This document shows, in pieces, positions 44,246-56,090 of a DNA stretch of 64,000 nt. Below the pieces are notes generated by a model. It saw only the letters and a program-made list of their open reading frames with translations. It had not been told where the DNA came from and did no database searches. The stretch is from the NCBI GenBank assembly GCA_026018925.1, contig JAKSZU010000008.1, forward strand, positions 11,883,626 to 11,947,625. Direction: 5' to 3'. Within the stretch, counting starts at the first letter, position 1; each line of letters opens with the position of its first letter. A program made the translations under genes and the position numbers. This DNA is from Tupaia tana. Lineage: Eukaryota; Chordata; Mammalia; Scandentia; Tupaiidae.

Positions 44246-44500
44246 CCAGTGTTTGCTTTTTTAAATTTGCTAGAGGGCGTGTGCACTCATTGCAGAGTGA
44301 GAGAGAGAGAGAAAGTGAGATAGCACCCTCGGGGAGGATGGCCGAAACACAGTTCTTCCTCTTCTATTCTCGTCTCAGGGTTTTGGACACACTTGCACAC
44401 ATACCTGGTATGTTTGTCAAGCCACTGGGGTCTGAGATTCAAACCACATAGTTGTCCATGTGAGATCTAGCTGCCTTAACCCCCACACTACTGACTGGTC
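44246..44500 (-). mobile_element. Family-1-related SINE (old) with TSD
   Basis: Minus-strand copy: GCTAGAGGGCGTGTGCACTC, (GA)n tract, CTCGTCTCAGGGTTTTGGACAC, tRNA-like head ending CTGACTGGTC. The TSD CATTTCAAGA at 44236-44245 and 44501-44510 is still exact. Confidence 0.85.
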
Positions 44501-44569
44501 CATTTCAAGATGATTACTGAAAATTATCTTATCATATAGGGTAAAAAGGTATTATAGCTGGCTCTCTCC

Positions 44570-44825
44570 ATGGGCCTGGCAGTGCTGGTAAAATGGTAGT
44601 ACAACACTACAATGCCGGACCCACATAGGAAGGCCCTGAGTTCACATCCTGAGGTTTCCCTGTGCACACAAAGCACACCAGTGCTTGTAGTCTGGGACAG
44701 ATGAGGCTAAGGGTGGGTCACGGCATGAAGATCTTGTTGGGTGTTCTTGTCTCTCTGTCTCTTTCTCTGACCCCCTCTCTCTGCTTCTCTCACTCTTTCA
44801 TGGAAGAAAAAAAATAATAAATAAA
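44570..44825 (+). mobile_element. Family-3 SINE
   Basis: Plus-strand copy: GGGCCTGGCAGTGCTGG, CACATAGGAAGGCCCTGAG, CATCCTGAGGTTTCCCTG, GGCTAAGGGTGGGTCACGGCATGAAGATC, long (CT)n tract and ATGGAAGAAAAAAAATAATAAAT tail. The best preserved family-3 copy. Confidence 0.8.
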
Positions 44826-45925
44826 ATGAAGTGGTCCAGTCTGATTGTCACACTTACTAAGCGTGTCACCAGCTTCTGCATCCATCACTCATCCTTAGGC
44901 ACTTCCTTTGCTGCATCAAAGCTGGTGGAGAGTGGCTGGGATGTAGTCTGTGTAGAACTGTCCTTTTCCCAAGAAAGAAGTGTATAGTGGGCCCACTGAA
45001 TAACTTCAGCATGATTAAAATCATCAGCTTAGCAGAACAGTGACTTCATTAGTTTTAATATAACGAGGGAGTGAGGCAAGAGAAAAACAAAGGATCAGGA
45101 GACAGCAGAAAACATCGCTGTTGTCAGAGTCTACGCTGCCTGCCCTAAATGACTCCTGCTGAATTTCCTTCTTGAGCGAGGTTTCTTACTTCAGCTATGG
45201 GTAACACTGCACAAAGCACCTTTAACTCCCTTCCACTTGGTCTGGAAAGATCAGCAGAACACAGCATAAACAGAGGAGGGTGCCAGGGCAGAGCCCGGCA
45301 GTGTGGAAAGCACCATGGCCTGGCCAGAACGTTCATGGTCGGGCTGTGTGGCAGTTGTTGGCTGTGGAGCTGAGGACGGAGGCTGCCAGAGCCTACTTTT
45401 CTCTTCCTCTCAGCTGGCACCGAGGAGAGCAAAAAACAGTGTGTTTCCTTCTCCAGACCAGCACTGCCCTTTCTATTCCACAAAAATCTGTACTGCCAAG
45501 GCTCTTCATCTTCTCTTCCTTTTAAATAAAAAGTGCTTTATACATTTAGCTTCTTTTAGATTCCTTTAAGGGAGAGCAGATGAAATTCATGCATTATCTG
45601 GGGGGGAAAATGTCATTATGCATTTGTCTGTGTTTTCCTATGCAAAAATGAGTCATGACTTTTCACACAATCAAACAGATATTCTTTGATAAGTAAGGCT
45701 CCCTGGAACCTAACCCATTTTTAATCTTATACTGAAGTATAACACAACAGAAATGTGAGCAAATTCTAAAGAAAGAGCCTGATAAATTTTCACGAGGTAG
45801 TAAAAATAAAAAAATAATAAAATATAAATAAATATTAAATTTTATAAATAAATAAAATTAAAATTAAAATTTATAAATAAATAAAAAATATTTTTTATTA
45901 TTTTTTATTATTTTTTACTAATTTC
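44826..45925. other. Unassigned sequence, AT-rich low complexity at right end
   Basis: 45130-45540 is GC-balanced and unique-looking, without a recognisable exon. 45800-45920 is an ATAAAT/TTTTATTA low-complexity run. Confidence 0.45.
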
Positions 45926-47040
45926 ACCTTATAACAACACAAGATCAACAAAAGAGAACATTATCAGCCCCCTAGGAGACCCTGAGCCCCCTTCTAGTCA
46001 TTACTGTCATAGGAGAGTAACCACTATCCTCACTTGCATCACCACCAGCTAATTTTGCCCTTATCAAACTCTATGAAATTCTATCTTGTGTGTTCTTATG
46101 TATCTGGGTCTTTAGGGACATTATGTATGCAAGAATTACTTTGTTGTTTGTGTTCATTTATTCTCATTCCTATATAGTATTGCACTGTAAGAATATAACA
46201 CGCTTTATCCAATCTGCTTTTCATGGGCATTTGGGATGTTTTTAGTCTGAAGTGACTGAAAACATGGTGTTGCCATGGATATTCTTATATTTTGGAAATC
46301 ATAACTTATATATTGGCATTTATATAAATGGTAAATCTCTATCTAGAAGTGAAATTGCTAGGTTATAGAATATTATATATCATCTCTGTACATAGCATCA
46401 GAGATCCCCAAAATGGCTGTACCAGTTAGCACTTCCAACAGCAGCACAGCCGTGTGGTCATCAGTATTGCCTCATAGTTTACAATTTCTTCTTTTTTAAA
46501 AGAATTATTTTATTTAACTTCATTAATTAATTTTTATATTTTAATTTGAACAGAGAAGGACAGAATGAGAGAGACAGAGAGAAGGCAAGAGAGAAAGCAA
46601 ACCACCAGGTCCGTGACTCAAACCATGGTCAGCCCCGTGGGAGTCCAGCACCCTTAACCACCACGCCACCTGCTGGCCCCTGCAATTTCTTGTTGGACAA
46701 TAAAGTTGAGGGACTTTCCTTATGTTGGTTGGAATTTCAAGAGTTCTCTTTTGTTAAGCAAAAGATAGTTCAAATCTTTTGCCCACTTTCCTACTGAGAT
46801 CTCTGTTTATTTCTTGCTGATTTTTATAGTCAGAACAAAGAATATGAATGAATCATTTGTCTGCAAAATCTTGCACATATCTATTTCTTTTAGCAATCAA
46901 TAATGTGTTTTAACAAGCAGGAGTTCTTAATTTCAGTGTAGACCAACTTAGCAACTTTCTGGTTAGCCTTTTGTGTGTCCTATTCTAGTCTTTGCCTCCT
47001 CTAAGAATTTAACCTGCTTCTGATACCCAACTTAAAAGCA
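45926..47040 (-). mobile_element. Old L1 3' fragment, interrupted by SINE
   Basis: Reverse-complement L1M-type sequence on both sides of the family-2 SINE: CTATATAGTATTGCACTGTAAG, ATCCAATCTGCTTTTCATGGGCATTTGGG, GAAGTGAAATTGCTAGGTTATAG on the left; TTTTGCCCACTTTCCTACTGAG and GCAGGAGTTCTTAATTTCAGTG on the right. Confidence 0.8.
46493..46681 (-). mobile_element. Family-2 SINE, nested in L1
   Basis: Minus-strand copy: head GGGGCCAGCAGGTGGCGTGGTGG with GAGTCACGGACCTGG, purine tract, and an AT-rich 3' end (TTAATTTGAACAGAGAAGG on the plus strand). TTCTT/TTTCTTG repeats on both sides may be the TSD. Confidence 0.8.
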
Positions 47041-47049
47041 GGCCCTCTT

Positions 47050-47326
47050 ACCTGTAATGGTGTAATGGTTACGTTGCTGGATTCCCATATAGTTGACGCT
47101 GTTTGAGTCCTGGACCCGGAGACATAAAACTCACACTGGGCACATGTGTGTCTGCCCAAGATATCAGGAGAAGAATGAAGAATGAAGGGAGAAGGGATTG
47201 TGGTATGGCCATCCCTCCATGGGAGTGATTTCTTGCTTTGTGTTTCTGTCTCTCTTTGTCTATCCAGTGAGTGCACAAGTGCACACAACCTATAGCAAAG
47301 ATCTCTCTTTAAAAAAAAAAAAAAAG
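47050..47326 (+). mobile_element. Family-1-related SINE (intermediate)
   Basis: Plus-strand copy lacking the first bases, TGTAATGGTTACGTTGCTGGATTCCC, with CTATAGCAAAGATCTCTC and a pure A-tail. AGGCCCTCT on both sides is the TSD. Confidence 0.85.
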
Positions 47327-47341
47327 TAGGCCCTCTAAGCT

Positions 47342-47590
47342 TATCCTGGTGGCCTGATAGCAAGTTGAACTGCAGCACTGGCCAGCCATGAGTTCAGATC
47401 CCCAGAGTGACCTGAAAACCCTCGGGACATTTGTGTATATCCTGAGGATTCTGATGAACTGGAGAATTGGAGGAAGAGGACCACAGCATGATGAAACCCT
47501 GTTGAGGGTTCATCTCTCTTGCTCTCTCACATGTACTTTATACCATGAATTAAATAAATGGAAGACAGGCAGACAGAAGATAGATAAAAG
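47342..47590 (+). mobile_element. Family-3-like SINE (old)
   Basis: Plus-strand: CCTGGTGGCCTGATAGCAAG, GAGTTCAGATCCCCAGAG, GGAGGAAGAGGACCACAGCATGATGAAACCC, CATCTCTCTTGCTCTCTCAC, ending ATTAAATAAATGG. It follows the family-1 copy almost directly. Confidence 0.6.
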
Positions 47591-48059
47591 TAGGCTCTCT
47601 GGCTAAGGATTATTCTATTCTATTGCTCCCTATGCTATCCCAACTGAATTCAGTATGCCTTCTCTTCTTTCCCAAAATACATAGATGTCATGGACAATGG
47701 TATCTAATTCCATGAGTTTGACTGCCTTGCTTTGTAAAGTGTGTAAAAATCCCCCAGCACAATACTGAAACTTCTCTCTTGAGCCTGTCACATATATGAG
47801 AGCTCAGCCTGGTTGTCCTATTACCACTAGACAGAGAGAAGGACTGCTCTGGATCGCCTATCCCTCCCTTTATTCTGAAAATGAAGGAATTGTTCCTAAA
47901 CTGCCAGAAACTGCCAGCAGAAAAATCCCTAATCTTAATTTTTAAATGTTCTTCCTTAGTCTTAAGCTTTGAGATTTTGATACATAACCCTCCACACTAG
48001 ACGCCAATCAAAATTTTGGTTGCATTTGTGGCACCAAGAAAAGTACATGACATTTGGAA
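47591..48059. other. Unassigned sequence
   Basis: No named feature. GC-balanced sequence near 47690-47900 could be a decayed LTR. Confidence 0.35.
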
Positions 48060-48255
48060 TTAGAAAAATTTGTGCCAACCTGCAGATCCATCATTTCCTT
48101 TTTATTGGTCATCACGGAAACTACAGTAACTTTAAGTGTCTGGATGTTCATTTTCCTGTCTTGTAAATGAAGGATGATTATGACTGTTTCACAGAGTTTG
48201 TAGAATGCTTCAATGAGATAATTTATCTGAAAATATTTGTATAACCTAAAACACA
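48060..48255 (+). mobile_element. MIR SINE
   Basis: Plus-strand MIR 3' half: TTTCCTGTCTTGTAAATGAAGGATGATTATG, TTTCACAGAGTTTGTAGAATG, CAATGAGATAATTTATCTG. Confidence 0.65.
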
Positions 48256-48321
48256 CATCCACAGTAAAAGTCACCCATATATTACTGCAACAATTAGGAA
48301 TCTCAAACACTTAAGTTCACC

Positions 48322-48530
48322 AGATTAATAATAGCAACTAACATTTATGAACTTACTATGTGTGCTGCAAGGCACTGTTACAGACATTGGCATGCTTGAG
48401 CCCCTCAACAACCCCCAAGGTAGGTTCTGTTAATGCACTCATTCCCAGACTAGGAAACAAAGGCATAGAAAGATTTATCAAAGATCACACAGCTAGTAAG
48501 GGCAACGGAATGTTAACTCAGGGAGATGGC
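48322..48530 (-). mobile_element. MIR SINE
   Basis: Reverse-complement MIR: ACTATGTGTGCTGCAAGGCACTG, CCCCTCAACAACCCCCAAGG, GACTAGGAAACAAAGGCATAG, AAGATCACACAGCTAGTAAG. Confidence 0.7.
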
Positions 48531-48714
48531 TGCAGAGTTTGCCTACGTTGGGAAAGGATCCAATGCCATGGTCTTGGGCTTGATTTACAGTGGATCCTCA
48601 TCGCCCTATGGAGAGAACAATGGAAAGGATTTGGAATTTCTGTAAACATTACTGTTTGACCGCCTCAGTGAGGGGTGGGGTTTCTATCACAACTACACAA
48701 AGGTGTTGTTTTAG

Positions 48715-48908
48715 GAGGAAGAAGGGAATTAATATATGTTGAATGGTTACATAAAGCTGTTGTCAGATGCTTTTCACCCATATGAAACTGATATTATTCT
48801 AATTCCTAGAGATAAGAAAGACTTACAGAGATTAAATGACTTGTTTACATTCAGAGTTAGAGATAGCATCAAAACTCAGGCCCAGGTCTGAGCTGCTCTT
48901 TGCCTTAA
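48715..48908 (-). mobile_element. MIR SINE
   Basis: Reverse-complement MIR: TGTCAGATGCTTTTCACCC, AGATAAGAAAGACTTACAGAG, ATTAAATGACTTGTTTACATTC, AACTCAGGCCCAGGTCTGAG. Third MIR in under 900 bp. Confidence 0.65.
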
Positions 48909-49426
48909 ACCACCTGTCTCAGGACGTTTAAGAACCTCCCAGTGGGGGGAAGGGTTAAACTTGTTTGTATCAGATAAAGAGAACTTAATCAGCTGCCCCT
49001 GCCACTGCTGTTACATGTTATGCAATGTTAAGAACTCCTACATCTTCCACTAGAAAATGCTGCCTCTTAAATACAGAATTAAAAATGGTTATAAAGGGAA
49101 AGAAAATGCATTAGATTTTTCTCATGACAAAATGAAAATTGGTAAACTGTGAGAGGGTCATGACTGTAAAGAAAGCTTTCTGTACTAATGAGTAACCATT
49201 CATTCATGATTTCAACCATGAACAATTAGTTTTATCTGATTGTTCAATCCATTTCTGTTCTGGGCTGCTTCAGAGGTATCCTAAATTAAATACTACACAA
49301 GTTAACATGCTTAATGAACAGTCACTCTGTAGTGGTGACTATTGGAGAATATATTAATAAGAAAAGAAAATTGTAGACACAACCAATAATTGGCAACAAA
49401 CACATTGAAAACCACATTAAGAGGAT
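48909..49426. other. Unassigned sequence
   Basis: No feature recognised. Confidence 0.45.
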
Positions 49427-49430
49427 TCTA

Positions 49431-49666
49431 CAAGCAGTGTAGTGGGTAAGACAGCTGGATCCCTCGTGGCAGACTGTGTGGTTTAAGTCTTAGACTTGAT
49501 GGCTTGAGAATCATGGTGGGTGTGTGCCCATGGATACCCAAAACCTCAAAAGGTGAATGGAGGAGAAGGGATTGTAGCATGGACATCTCCCCAGGGGATG
49601 ATTTCTTACTTTCCTTCTCTCTCTCTCTCCCTCTCTCTTTAGTGAGAAAAACACACACACACACAA
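49431..49666 (+). mobile_element. Family-1-related SINE (old)
   Basis: Plus-strand copy: GTGTAGTGGGTAAGACAGCTGG, GGCTTGAGAATCATGG, GAATGGAGGAGAAGGGATTG, CCCCAGGGGATGATTTC, long (CT)n tract and (AC)n before AATAAAG. Confidence 0.75.
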
Positions 49667-50240
49667 TAAAGATCACTGATTCATGAAGTTTTCTGCAAGA
49701 TTATTAAATCTATCAGAAACATTAGCAACAAAGGCAATGAATTATCCTTTGGTTTTATAGAATTAAAAAAAGCATAACAAAAATGAATTTTCTAGATTTC
49801 AAAAATATCTACACTTAACTCAAAAGCATATGTCCAGAGGAGGTGTGTCCTCGCCTGTTCAGGGAAGCTATAATCTAAACTTTATCTCCTAGACTTCTGA
49901 AATAGTCAGACAAGGTAGGACAACCACTGTCCTCTCTCTCTTTGTCTGTCTGTCTGTCTCTCTGTTGCACGCTCTCTCTCTCTTTAATTTTTTTTTCTAT
50001 TTTTCAACCACTTCTCACCTTGGGCCTTTTCTTTCACTTGCTAATTTCAGAAACCATTTTAAAGCTGAGGTGTGTCCTGGTCTGTTCGCACAGCACACTA
50101 GCACACAGTATGGTTTTCATTTTTTACATGTAGTATTTTTCTAGTTGTTTATTTCTTTATGTTTTTTTTTTATTTAACCTTACTTTCCCACTGCAAGTTT
50201 CACTCTCCACACACTGAATGTCTAGATAGGCCTAGGTGCA
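49667..50240. other. Unassigned sequence
   Basis: No named feature; CT-rich near 49930-49985. Confidence 0.45.
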
Positions 50241-50430
50241 CAGTAGCTAAGCATCTGAACACTTTTAGAGTCAGTGAAATCCTCAATGTTTATTGAACCT
50301 CCTGCTTTAAGGAAGAAATTTTTATAAGTCTGAACTCCTGGTCTCTTTCTGTGGATATCACATTGCAAAGCACAGTAGAGGAGAGATTGTGTCACAGAGT
50401 GACCAGAAATCACTGCAGAGTCACAAGAAA

Positions 50431-51680
50431 CATGAGAAACCAAGAAAATGTCTCTCCCATAAGGGAAAAGAACAATACCTTATCATCTACAAATAGTACA
50501 GTAGAATTCTTGGAAATGTCTGATAAAGACTTCAGAATATTCATAGTGACAAAACTAAACAAAATGCAAGAGCTGAGATATAATGAACTCCAGAACATGC
50601 AGGAGAAAAGAGACAAGTTCCAGGTGTTGAAGTTCTTCCATGATCTGAAAGGGGAAATACATGCCATAAAAAAGAATCAAATGGAGCTATTAGAGATGAA
50701 GTCTGCCATTCAGGACATCAAAACCACCGTCAAAAGTATTAAAAGCAGATTAGTCCATGCAGAAAATCAAATCTCAGATGTTGAAGACAAAACCTCTGAT
50801 CCAGAAAAAACAATCCCCCAAAAAACTGAGAAAATAACCCAGAAAAATGAGAATACTATATGAGAAATACAGACAGCATTAAGCACCCAAACATCCAGAT
50901 AATCGATATCACAGAAGGTGAGGAAACTAATAAGGGCATTGATGATCTATTCCATGAAATCTTTGAAGAAAACTTTCCAAATCTAGAGAGGTATTCAAAT
51001 ATCCAGACCCAAGAAATACAAAGGACCCTTAGTAAAATCAACCCAAGAAGATCTTCTCCAAGGTACATCATAGCCAGACTAGCCAAATCTATAGACAAAG
51101 ACAAAATACTAAAATTGGCAAGAAAGAAACATCAGGTTACTTATAAAGGTTATCCAATCAGGTTTAACTTCAGACCTCTCATCAGAAACAATGCAAGCAA
51201 GGAAAGAATGGGAAAATATATTCAAAGTGTTAAGTGAAAAATTGTTTCAACCAAGAATACTATACCCAGCAAGATTATCTTTCATGTGGAAAGAAAACAT
51301 AAAAACATTCTCAGATAAACAAGACCTGAAAGAATTTGCCAATAGCAGACCCACTCTTCAGGAAGTTCAGAAAGGGGATCAGCAGTTAGCATAATGCCTA
51401 TGTCGCTGAACTCCCATGCAGCTGACCGCTGTTTGAGTCCTGGAACCAGTGGCTTAAACTCACGCCGGATGCATGTGCATGCATGCTCAAGATCCCGAGA
51501 GGAGAATGGAGGAGAAGAGATTGTGACATGGCCATCCCCCTGGGGGGTTATTTCTCACTTTCCATCTCTCTGTCTCTGTCTTTCTGGTGAGCGCACACGC
51601 CTTATAGCAAAAACTTCTAAAAAAAAAAAAAAAAGAAGAAGAAGTTCTGAAAGAACTGCTCTGCCACATACAGAAATAAG
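50431..51680 (+). pseudogene. L1 ORF1 remnant (p40-type), split by SINE
   Basis: L1 ORF1p, the RNA-binding chaperone of L1 particles. First part (50431-50863): MRNQENVSPIREKNN, then MSDKDFRIFI and a Lys/Glu-rich heptad coiled coil (about residues 45-130). After a stop at 50861-50863 and a frame shift the central domain follows (50860-51237): INPRRSSPRYIIARLAK and KDKILKLARKKHQVTYKGYP, the conserved RRM-to-CTD part. A third frame (51191-51394) gives RKEWENIFKVLSEK and FQPRILYPARLSF, the C-terminal domain, until a SINE cuts in at 51375. At least two frameshifts, so inactive. Confidence 0.88.
51375..51640 (+). mobile_element. Family-1 SINE (young) with TSD, nested in L1 ORF1
   Basis: Plus-strand copy GGGGATCAGCAGTTAGCATAATG. 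TSD GAAGTTC(A/T)GAAAG at 51362-51374 and 51641-51653. ORF1 sequence continues beyond it. Confidence 0.93.
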
Positions 51681-51850
51681 AGAATGAAAGGCAACCAAGA
51701 AAATGACAAATTTAATGCTAGGGACAAGAAATGCCAATAATCACATTGAATGTTAACTTCCAAGATTTAAATGGAAAGATTAGACCACAGCAACACTGCA
51801 TATGCAACAGAAGAGAGTTTAAACATAAGAATGAACTGGTGAAATAGAAT

Positions 51851-53943
51851 TTTATGACTTTTGAGTAAAACATTACTTTTTTTTTACTATGCTTTGTTTT
51901 CCCAATTTTAGCATTTTACTTTCTTTCGAGTTGTTGATAGGTTCAGCATTTTGTTAAAATACTTTTCTTGTTTGTTTTTCTTTAATAGAAAAAAACTTTT
52001 CTTCTTTCTTAACCCCTCTGGGATTAGAAAATATTTGGAAGTATTCTTATTTTGTGGCAGGATAGTTATTTGCAGAAGTGCAATAATGCTGGTTGTGTTG
52101 AATCAGAAATTGGAAATACTCATTATGGGACGGGATTGGACTGAAATATCATAACTGAAGATTAATCAGAATATGGAACTAAGGTAGATCTCATGTAAGT
52201 CAACAGATGCTTTTAGAAAGATGGCCTGGCACCATAAATAGTTCTGCCTGGCTGAGAGGATTAGAGAAGATATATGAAAGAATTTATAACATAAAATAAC
52301 CTGGACTTTCCCAGCCCAGCATTGTAATCAGTAGAGATTGCAAAAGAGCAGCCACAACCAGAGGATTATCTTGTGAAAGACTTTGAAGGAAGAAAAAGAG
52401 ACTGATCTTTGCTAGCAGATGGTATATCACAGAATACTTGGTAGGCTGGGCTGAATTGAGAAGGTTTATGTGTGACTAGTGTGCTGGGCATTTGCTTTTC
52501 AATAATTTGAGTAGTTGACATGTAAATATTTTCTCACAAATATTTAAAACCACACTGTTTCTGTTGTTATAGAGTCACAAACAAAATGATACAAAATTGT
52601 AAAAAAATTTTGAACATTATCTTTAAAATTCAGTATTTCAAAATTTTGAGTTTATTAACTGTCAAGAACTATGGAGCATGAGCATAAATTTTTTGATATG
52701 TAAAGTAAATATTTGTGGAAAAATGTAAAAATAAATGAAAAAAATAAATAAATTTGGTACAAAAAAAAAACCAATTATGCAATAATTTTTTTAAATATTT
52801 GCCCCAGAATAAATCTGTACTTTAATTCAATTTTTCCACAAAAAAAGGATATGTCTAGAACCACCCCAAAATAACTTTGTATGGTTACAGATAAGATAGG
52901 TATGGTATTTTCTCTCCTTCAGCAAGGAAAGAATGCATGCATGTGGCATTTGTTTATTATTTATATTGAATATTTTATATACTTAGGATGCAAACTACAT
53001 AATGTTATGCAGTCATTTTATATGAATATTAAAATGAGTAGAAAAATATACCGTAGCGCACATGGAATAAGACAATTTCTCATCATTCTTTCTACATGGT
53101 GTAGCTTCGAATCACACCAGTAGGCTAATCTCCCTTCACAATCTTGTGGCTGGGCATATGAAAGCCTAAACATCTCCCTCAGTAGAAAGTAGATGGTTCT
53201 TAAAAATTATGAAGTCATTTGGGAAAAAATAGTAAGTCCATTAGGAAAATTCTGTCATTTCTGGTAGCAAAACTATTTTAAGTCATATTTCCTGAGCATG
53301 AAAATAAATGATTCTTATTGAGTTATAGGATAATGCCCTTGTGCAATAATTTATGAGACTTATGTTATGGATGTTTGCTATATAATAGTTCATTTCCACA
53401 TGTAAATGAAGAAAGACTACAATAACAGTTTGCATTCAGGGGAAATTGCAGCCTTTTTTCTGCCTGTTTTTCTAGCCGAGGACAAGAACTACCTCTGTGA
53501 GCACGATGGTAGTGAGAGAATGTGCCAGTCATCCATCTGTACCCTGGAAAAGAACACACATCAATCTGACAGAGTACTGCATCTCCACGCTATGAAACCT
53601 GCACAGTGTCACGGCCACATTTAATGGCCCAGGCAAAGCACAAAAGGAAAGCAGTCATTTTAAAACTATCAAGCACTGAAGAATGACACTGGGACCAGAA
53701 TATGTGGAATGCGCTCCTAATATGCTTCCAGGTTGACAAAACAAGTCAGGTTTGGTTCACATGAGCCATGACCTGCTGACGAGCACAACCTTCTACAGAA
53801 GCATTTCTGAAATTGCTCTGCAATTATTTCCTTTTTTTTTTTTTTTTTTTTTTTTTTTGTTTTGTTTTGTTTTAGAGAGAGAGAGAGAAGCATTGTTTAA
53901 AACTATTCCAAGCATTCTATTCTGTAGCACAGGAACTACTTAT
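51851..53943. other. Unassigned sequence, 2.1 kb
   Basis: No named repeat or gene. T-run of about 30 bases near 53829-53858 followed by (TTTTG)n and (GA)n, perhaps the remains of another SINE tail. Confidence 0.45.
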
Positions 53944-54106
53944 TTTTTTAAAAAAAAAGCATGATTTACTTTTATTTATTTATTATTATTATCCAATGTG
54001 ACCAGAGAAAGAGAGTGAGAAGACAAACTGCCAGGTCCAGGACTTAAACCACAGTCAGCCATGTGGGAGTCTAGCACCTTACCCACCACGCCACATGCCA
54101 GCCCCA
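53944..54106 (-). mobile_element. Family-2 SINE with TSD
   Basis: Minus-strand copy: head complement of GGGGCTGGCATGTGGCGTGGTGG, GTCCTGGACCTGGC, short purine tract, AT-rich 3' end. AGGAACTACTTATTTT at 53930-53945 and 54105-54120 is a clear 16-bp TSD. Confidence 0.85.
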
Positions 54107-54120
54107 GGAACTACTTATTT

Positions 54121-55400
54121 TAAAGGGAACATCCTCTCCTTGAACAGGTAGTGATTTAAGGAGTAAAATAGGTTTGATTTGGCTGCTTTTTTATTTTCAG
54201 GTGAGCATCAGCATGCTGGTGGAGGCATGGAATCCTATGCTGGCTCTGTAGCTACCACACAGGACTGCAAGCCCTCATGGCCACCTGCCCTACTAAAACA
54301 GCTCCCACTGATGTCTCTGAGAGCTCAAATTGGTTCCACAAACTAACTAGACAGTGCCATCCTCCAAGTGTCTCTTCCTCCTCACCCCATCATCCTCTCC
54401 TCTGATGCTAAAAGCCATCTTTCCATCCCTGCACACCATGAAAATGCTACTGGCCATACCAAAAGCTATTTTCTGAATGTTCTAAAAATGTCAGGCCCTA
54501 ACATACCAGCGGGAACAGAAGGAAATGTCTTCTCTTCCCAATCCCATGACACTGATTTTGAGTCTCACCAAGTCCCCCTAAAGAGTTTTGTGACTGCTTA
54601 GCCGTTACTGCTTGCCCAGAATAATACCATGTTTCTCATGAAAATTAGTTTAAACACCCATAATCATGGCATCTTAAACCCCATCTGTGGAATTTGAAGG
54701 GAATAATTGCCATAACATCCTTTCCATATTCTACCACTCTCAACCCATCTTCCCCAATTACAGACATTTTGATGCTTGTCTCAATAGATTCAAGTAGATA
54801 TCAGGTTGGGGGAGGACCACATGCGGTCTGAGAGGAGGAAGAGGATGTTTATATGGATAGTATCTCAGCTCAGCCAGACTTTAAAAGCTCCAGATGTAAG
54901 ATTGGGAGATTCTAGATTTTACCAACATGCAAAGATGAAAGACTTGATTTCTAGGATTATTCATCACACGTGACATTTGCCCTCTAGCTGAAGCAATACA
55001 CTGTGAAGTTTAGAGCTGTTAACCAGAAATTGGGAAAATCTGGTTCCAGCCCCAGCTCTGCCCCTACCTAGACTTGCATCTAGGTCACGCATGAGGGCAA
55101 GCACTTTGTCTTGTCCAAAGTTCTATCTTCACAGGCTGACAACTCCTCGATTAATATTTTTATCACCAATTTCTTTGCACTCCCTCCCATCATCCCATCA
55201 TCCATAAATTCACAGCAACAGCTATTGTAACTCCCTAATAGGGCTGTAAAGTTAAAAGATATATCTCATGTGAGCATTTTCGCTCATTGCCTGCTTCTCA
55301 TCGTGAGTTAAAACACATTCTTAATGAACACTGAGAAGCAGCACATCATGCTACTCTCACTCCTCATTCAGGAAAAAAACAGGGTCCAGCCTGTCAATCT
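54121..55400. other. Unassigned sequence, 1.3 kb
   Basis: GC-balanced. A frame of 77 codons at 54368-54601 shows no known domain. 55020-55110 faintly resembles MIR (CAGCCCCAGCTCTGCC). Confidence 0.4.
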
Positions 55401-55401
55401 T

Positions 55402-55587
55402 TAGGGGCCAGATGATGGCAGAGGGGTATAGCAACACTCTGGGAGGCTGACTCACAAAAGAGGGTTCCAGGCTTGTGTTTAGAGACCTCCCTGAGCAAGC
55501 CAAGTACATGCAAATACCCATTATCCAGGGCTAGCTGAAGTTGGGGTGGATCATGGCATGGGGACCCTGTTGAAGGTTTTCTCTGTC

Positions 55588-55629
<42 letters not shown>

Positions 55630-55655
55630 ACTCACTTATCAAAGAAAGAAAGAAA
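55402..55655 (+). mobile_element. Family-3 SINE
   Basis: Plus-strand copy: GGGGCCAGATGATGGCAGAGG, AGAGACCTCCCTGAGCAAGCC, CCAGGGCTAGCTGAAGTTGGGGTGGATCATGGCATGGGGACC, a (CT)n tract of about 45 bp (55577-55626), ending ATCAAAGAAAGAAAG. Confidence 0.8.
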
Positions 55656-55904
55656 TTTGAAAACTTAAAAATACAAAAAGTCCTCAAAGGTTCTCCTTCA
55701 AAGGTTCCTTCACAGTTGGAATATATGAGCATCCTCATATATAATCTATATCCTCATCCTCAATATAATCTATACTTTTCTTCAAGCACTAAGCTTCCAG
55801 AATTTTTAAATGCGTTTTCTTTTTATCCCAAGTTATCTTCTGTCATCTCTCTGTAAAATAGCTAGTGTCACAATAGCTGAAAAGATCACACAGTGCCAAT
55901 GATA

Positions 55905-56090
55905 CGTTATCAGGTAATGGAACCTCATCTGCCTGGGTTTCCAGGTGACCACAGAGAGCAGGATCCCCACTGGCCCTCACTGGGCATGCAGCAAGAGCAA
56001 GAAACAAACCTTCCTTGTGTGAAGCTGGAACTTCAGGCTCAACCTGCGATCTCAGTGTAATCTAGCCTGCCCTGGGACAATCAGGCTTAT
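55905..56090 (+). mobile_element. LTR-like fragment (MaLR/ERVL type)
   Basis: Contains AACCTCATCTGCCTGGGTT, GGTGACCACAGAGAGCAGGATCCCC, GGCCCTCACTGGGCATGCAGC, GAGCAAGAAACAAACCTTCC and CAATCAGGCTTATG, resembling the 3' part of an ancient mammalian LTR. Family not certain. Confidence 0.45.

Larger units (their letters stand above)
50241..51850 (+). mobile_element. L1 5' half (leader, ORF1, start of ORF2), interrupted
   Basis: Plus-strand L1: leader (50340-50430, with CACTGCAGAGTCACAAGAAACATG), the ORF1 remnant, a SINE at 51375, the ORF1 end at 51641-51680, and a short ORF2-start-like piece near 51735-51790 (ATCACATTGAATGTTAAC). It breaks off near 51850. The leader and ORF1 start are homologous to the minus-strand element at 17436-18480. 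Confidence 0.8.

Noticed and set aside
45280-45569. Possible exon (GC-balanced, 80-110 codon frames on both strands)
   Set aside because: Overlapping frames on both strands, no recognisable protein, and no convincing splice sites bounding one frame.
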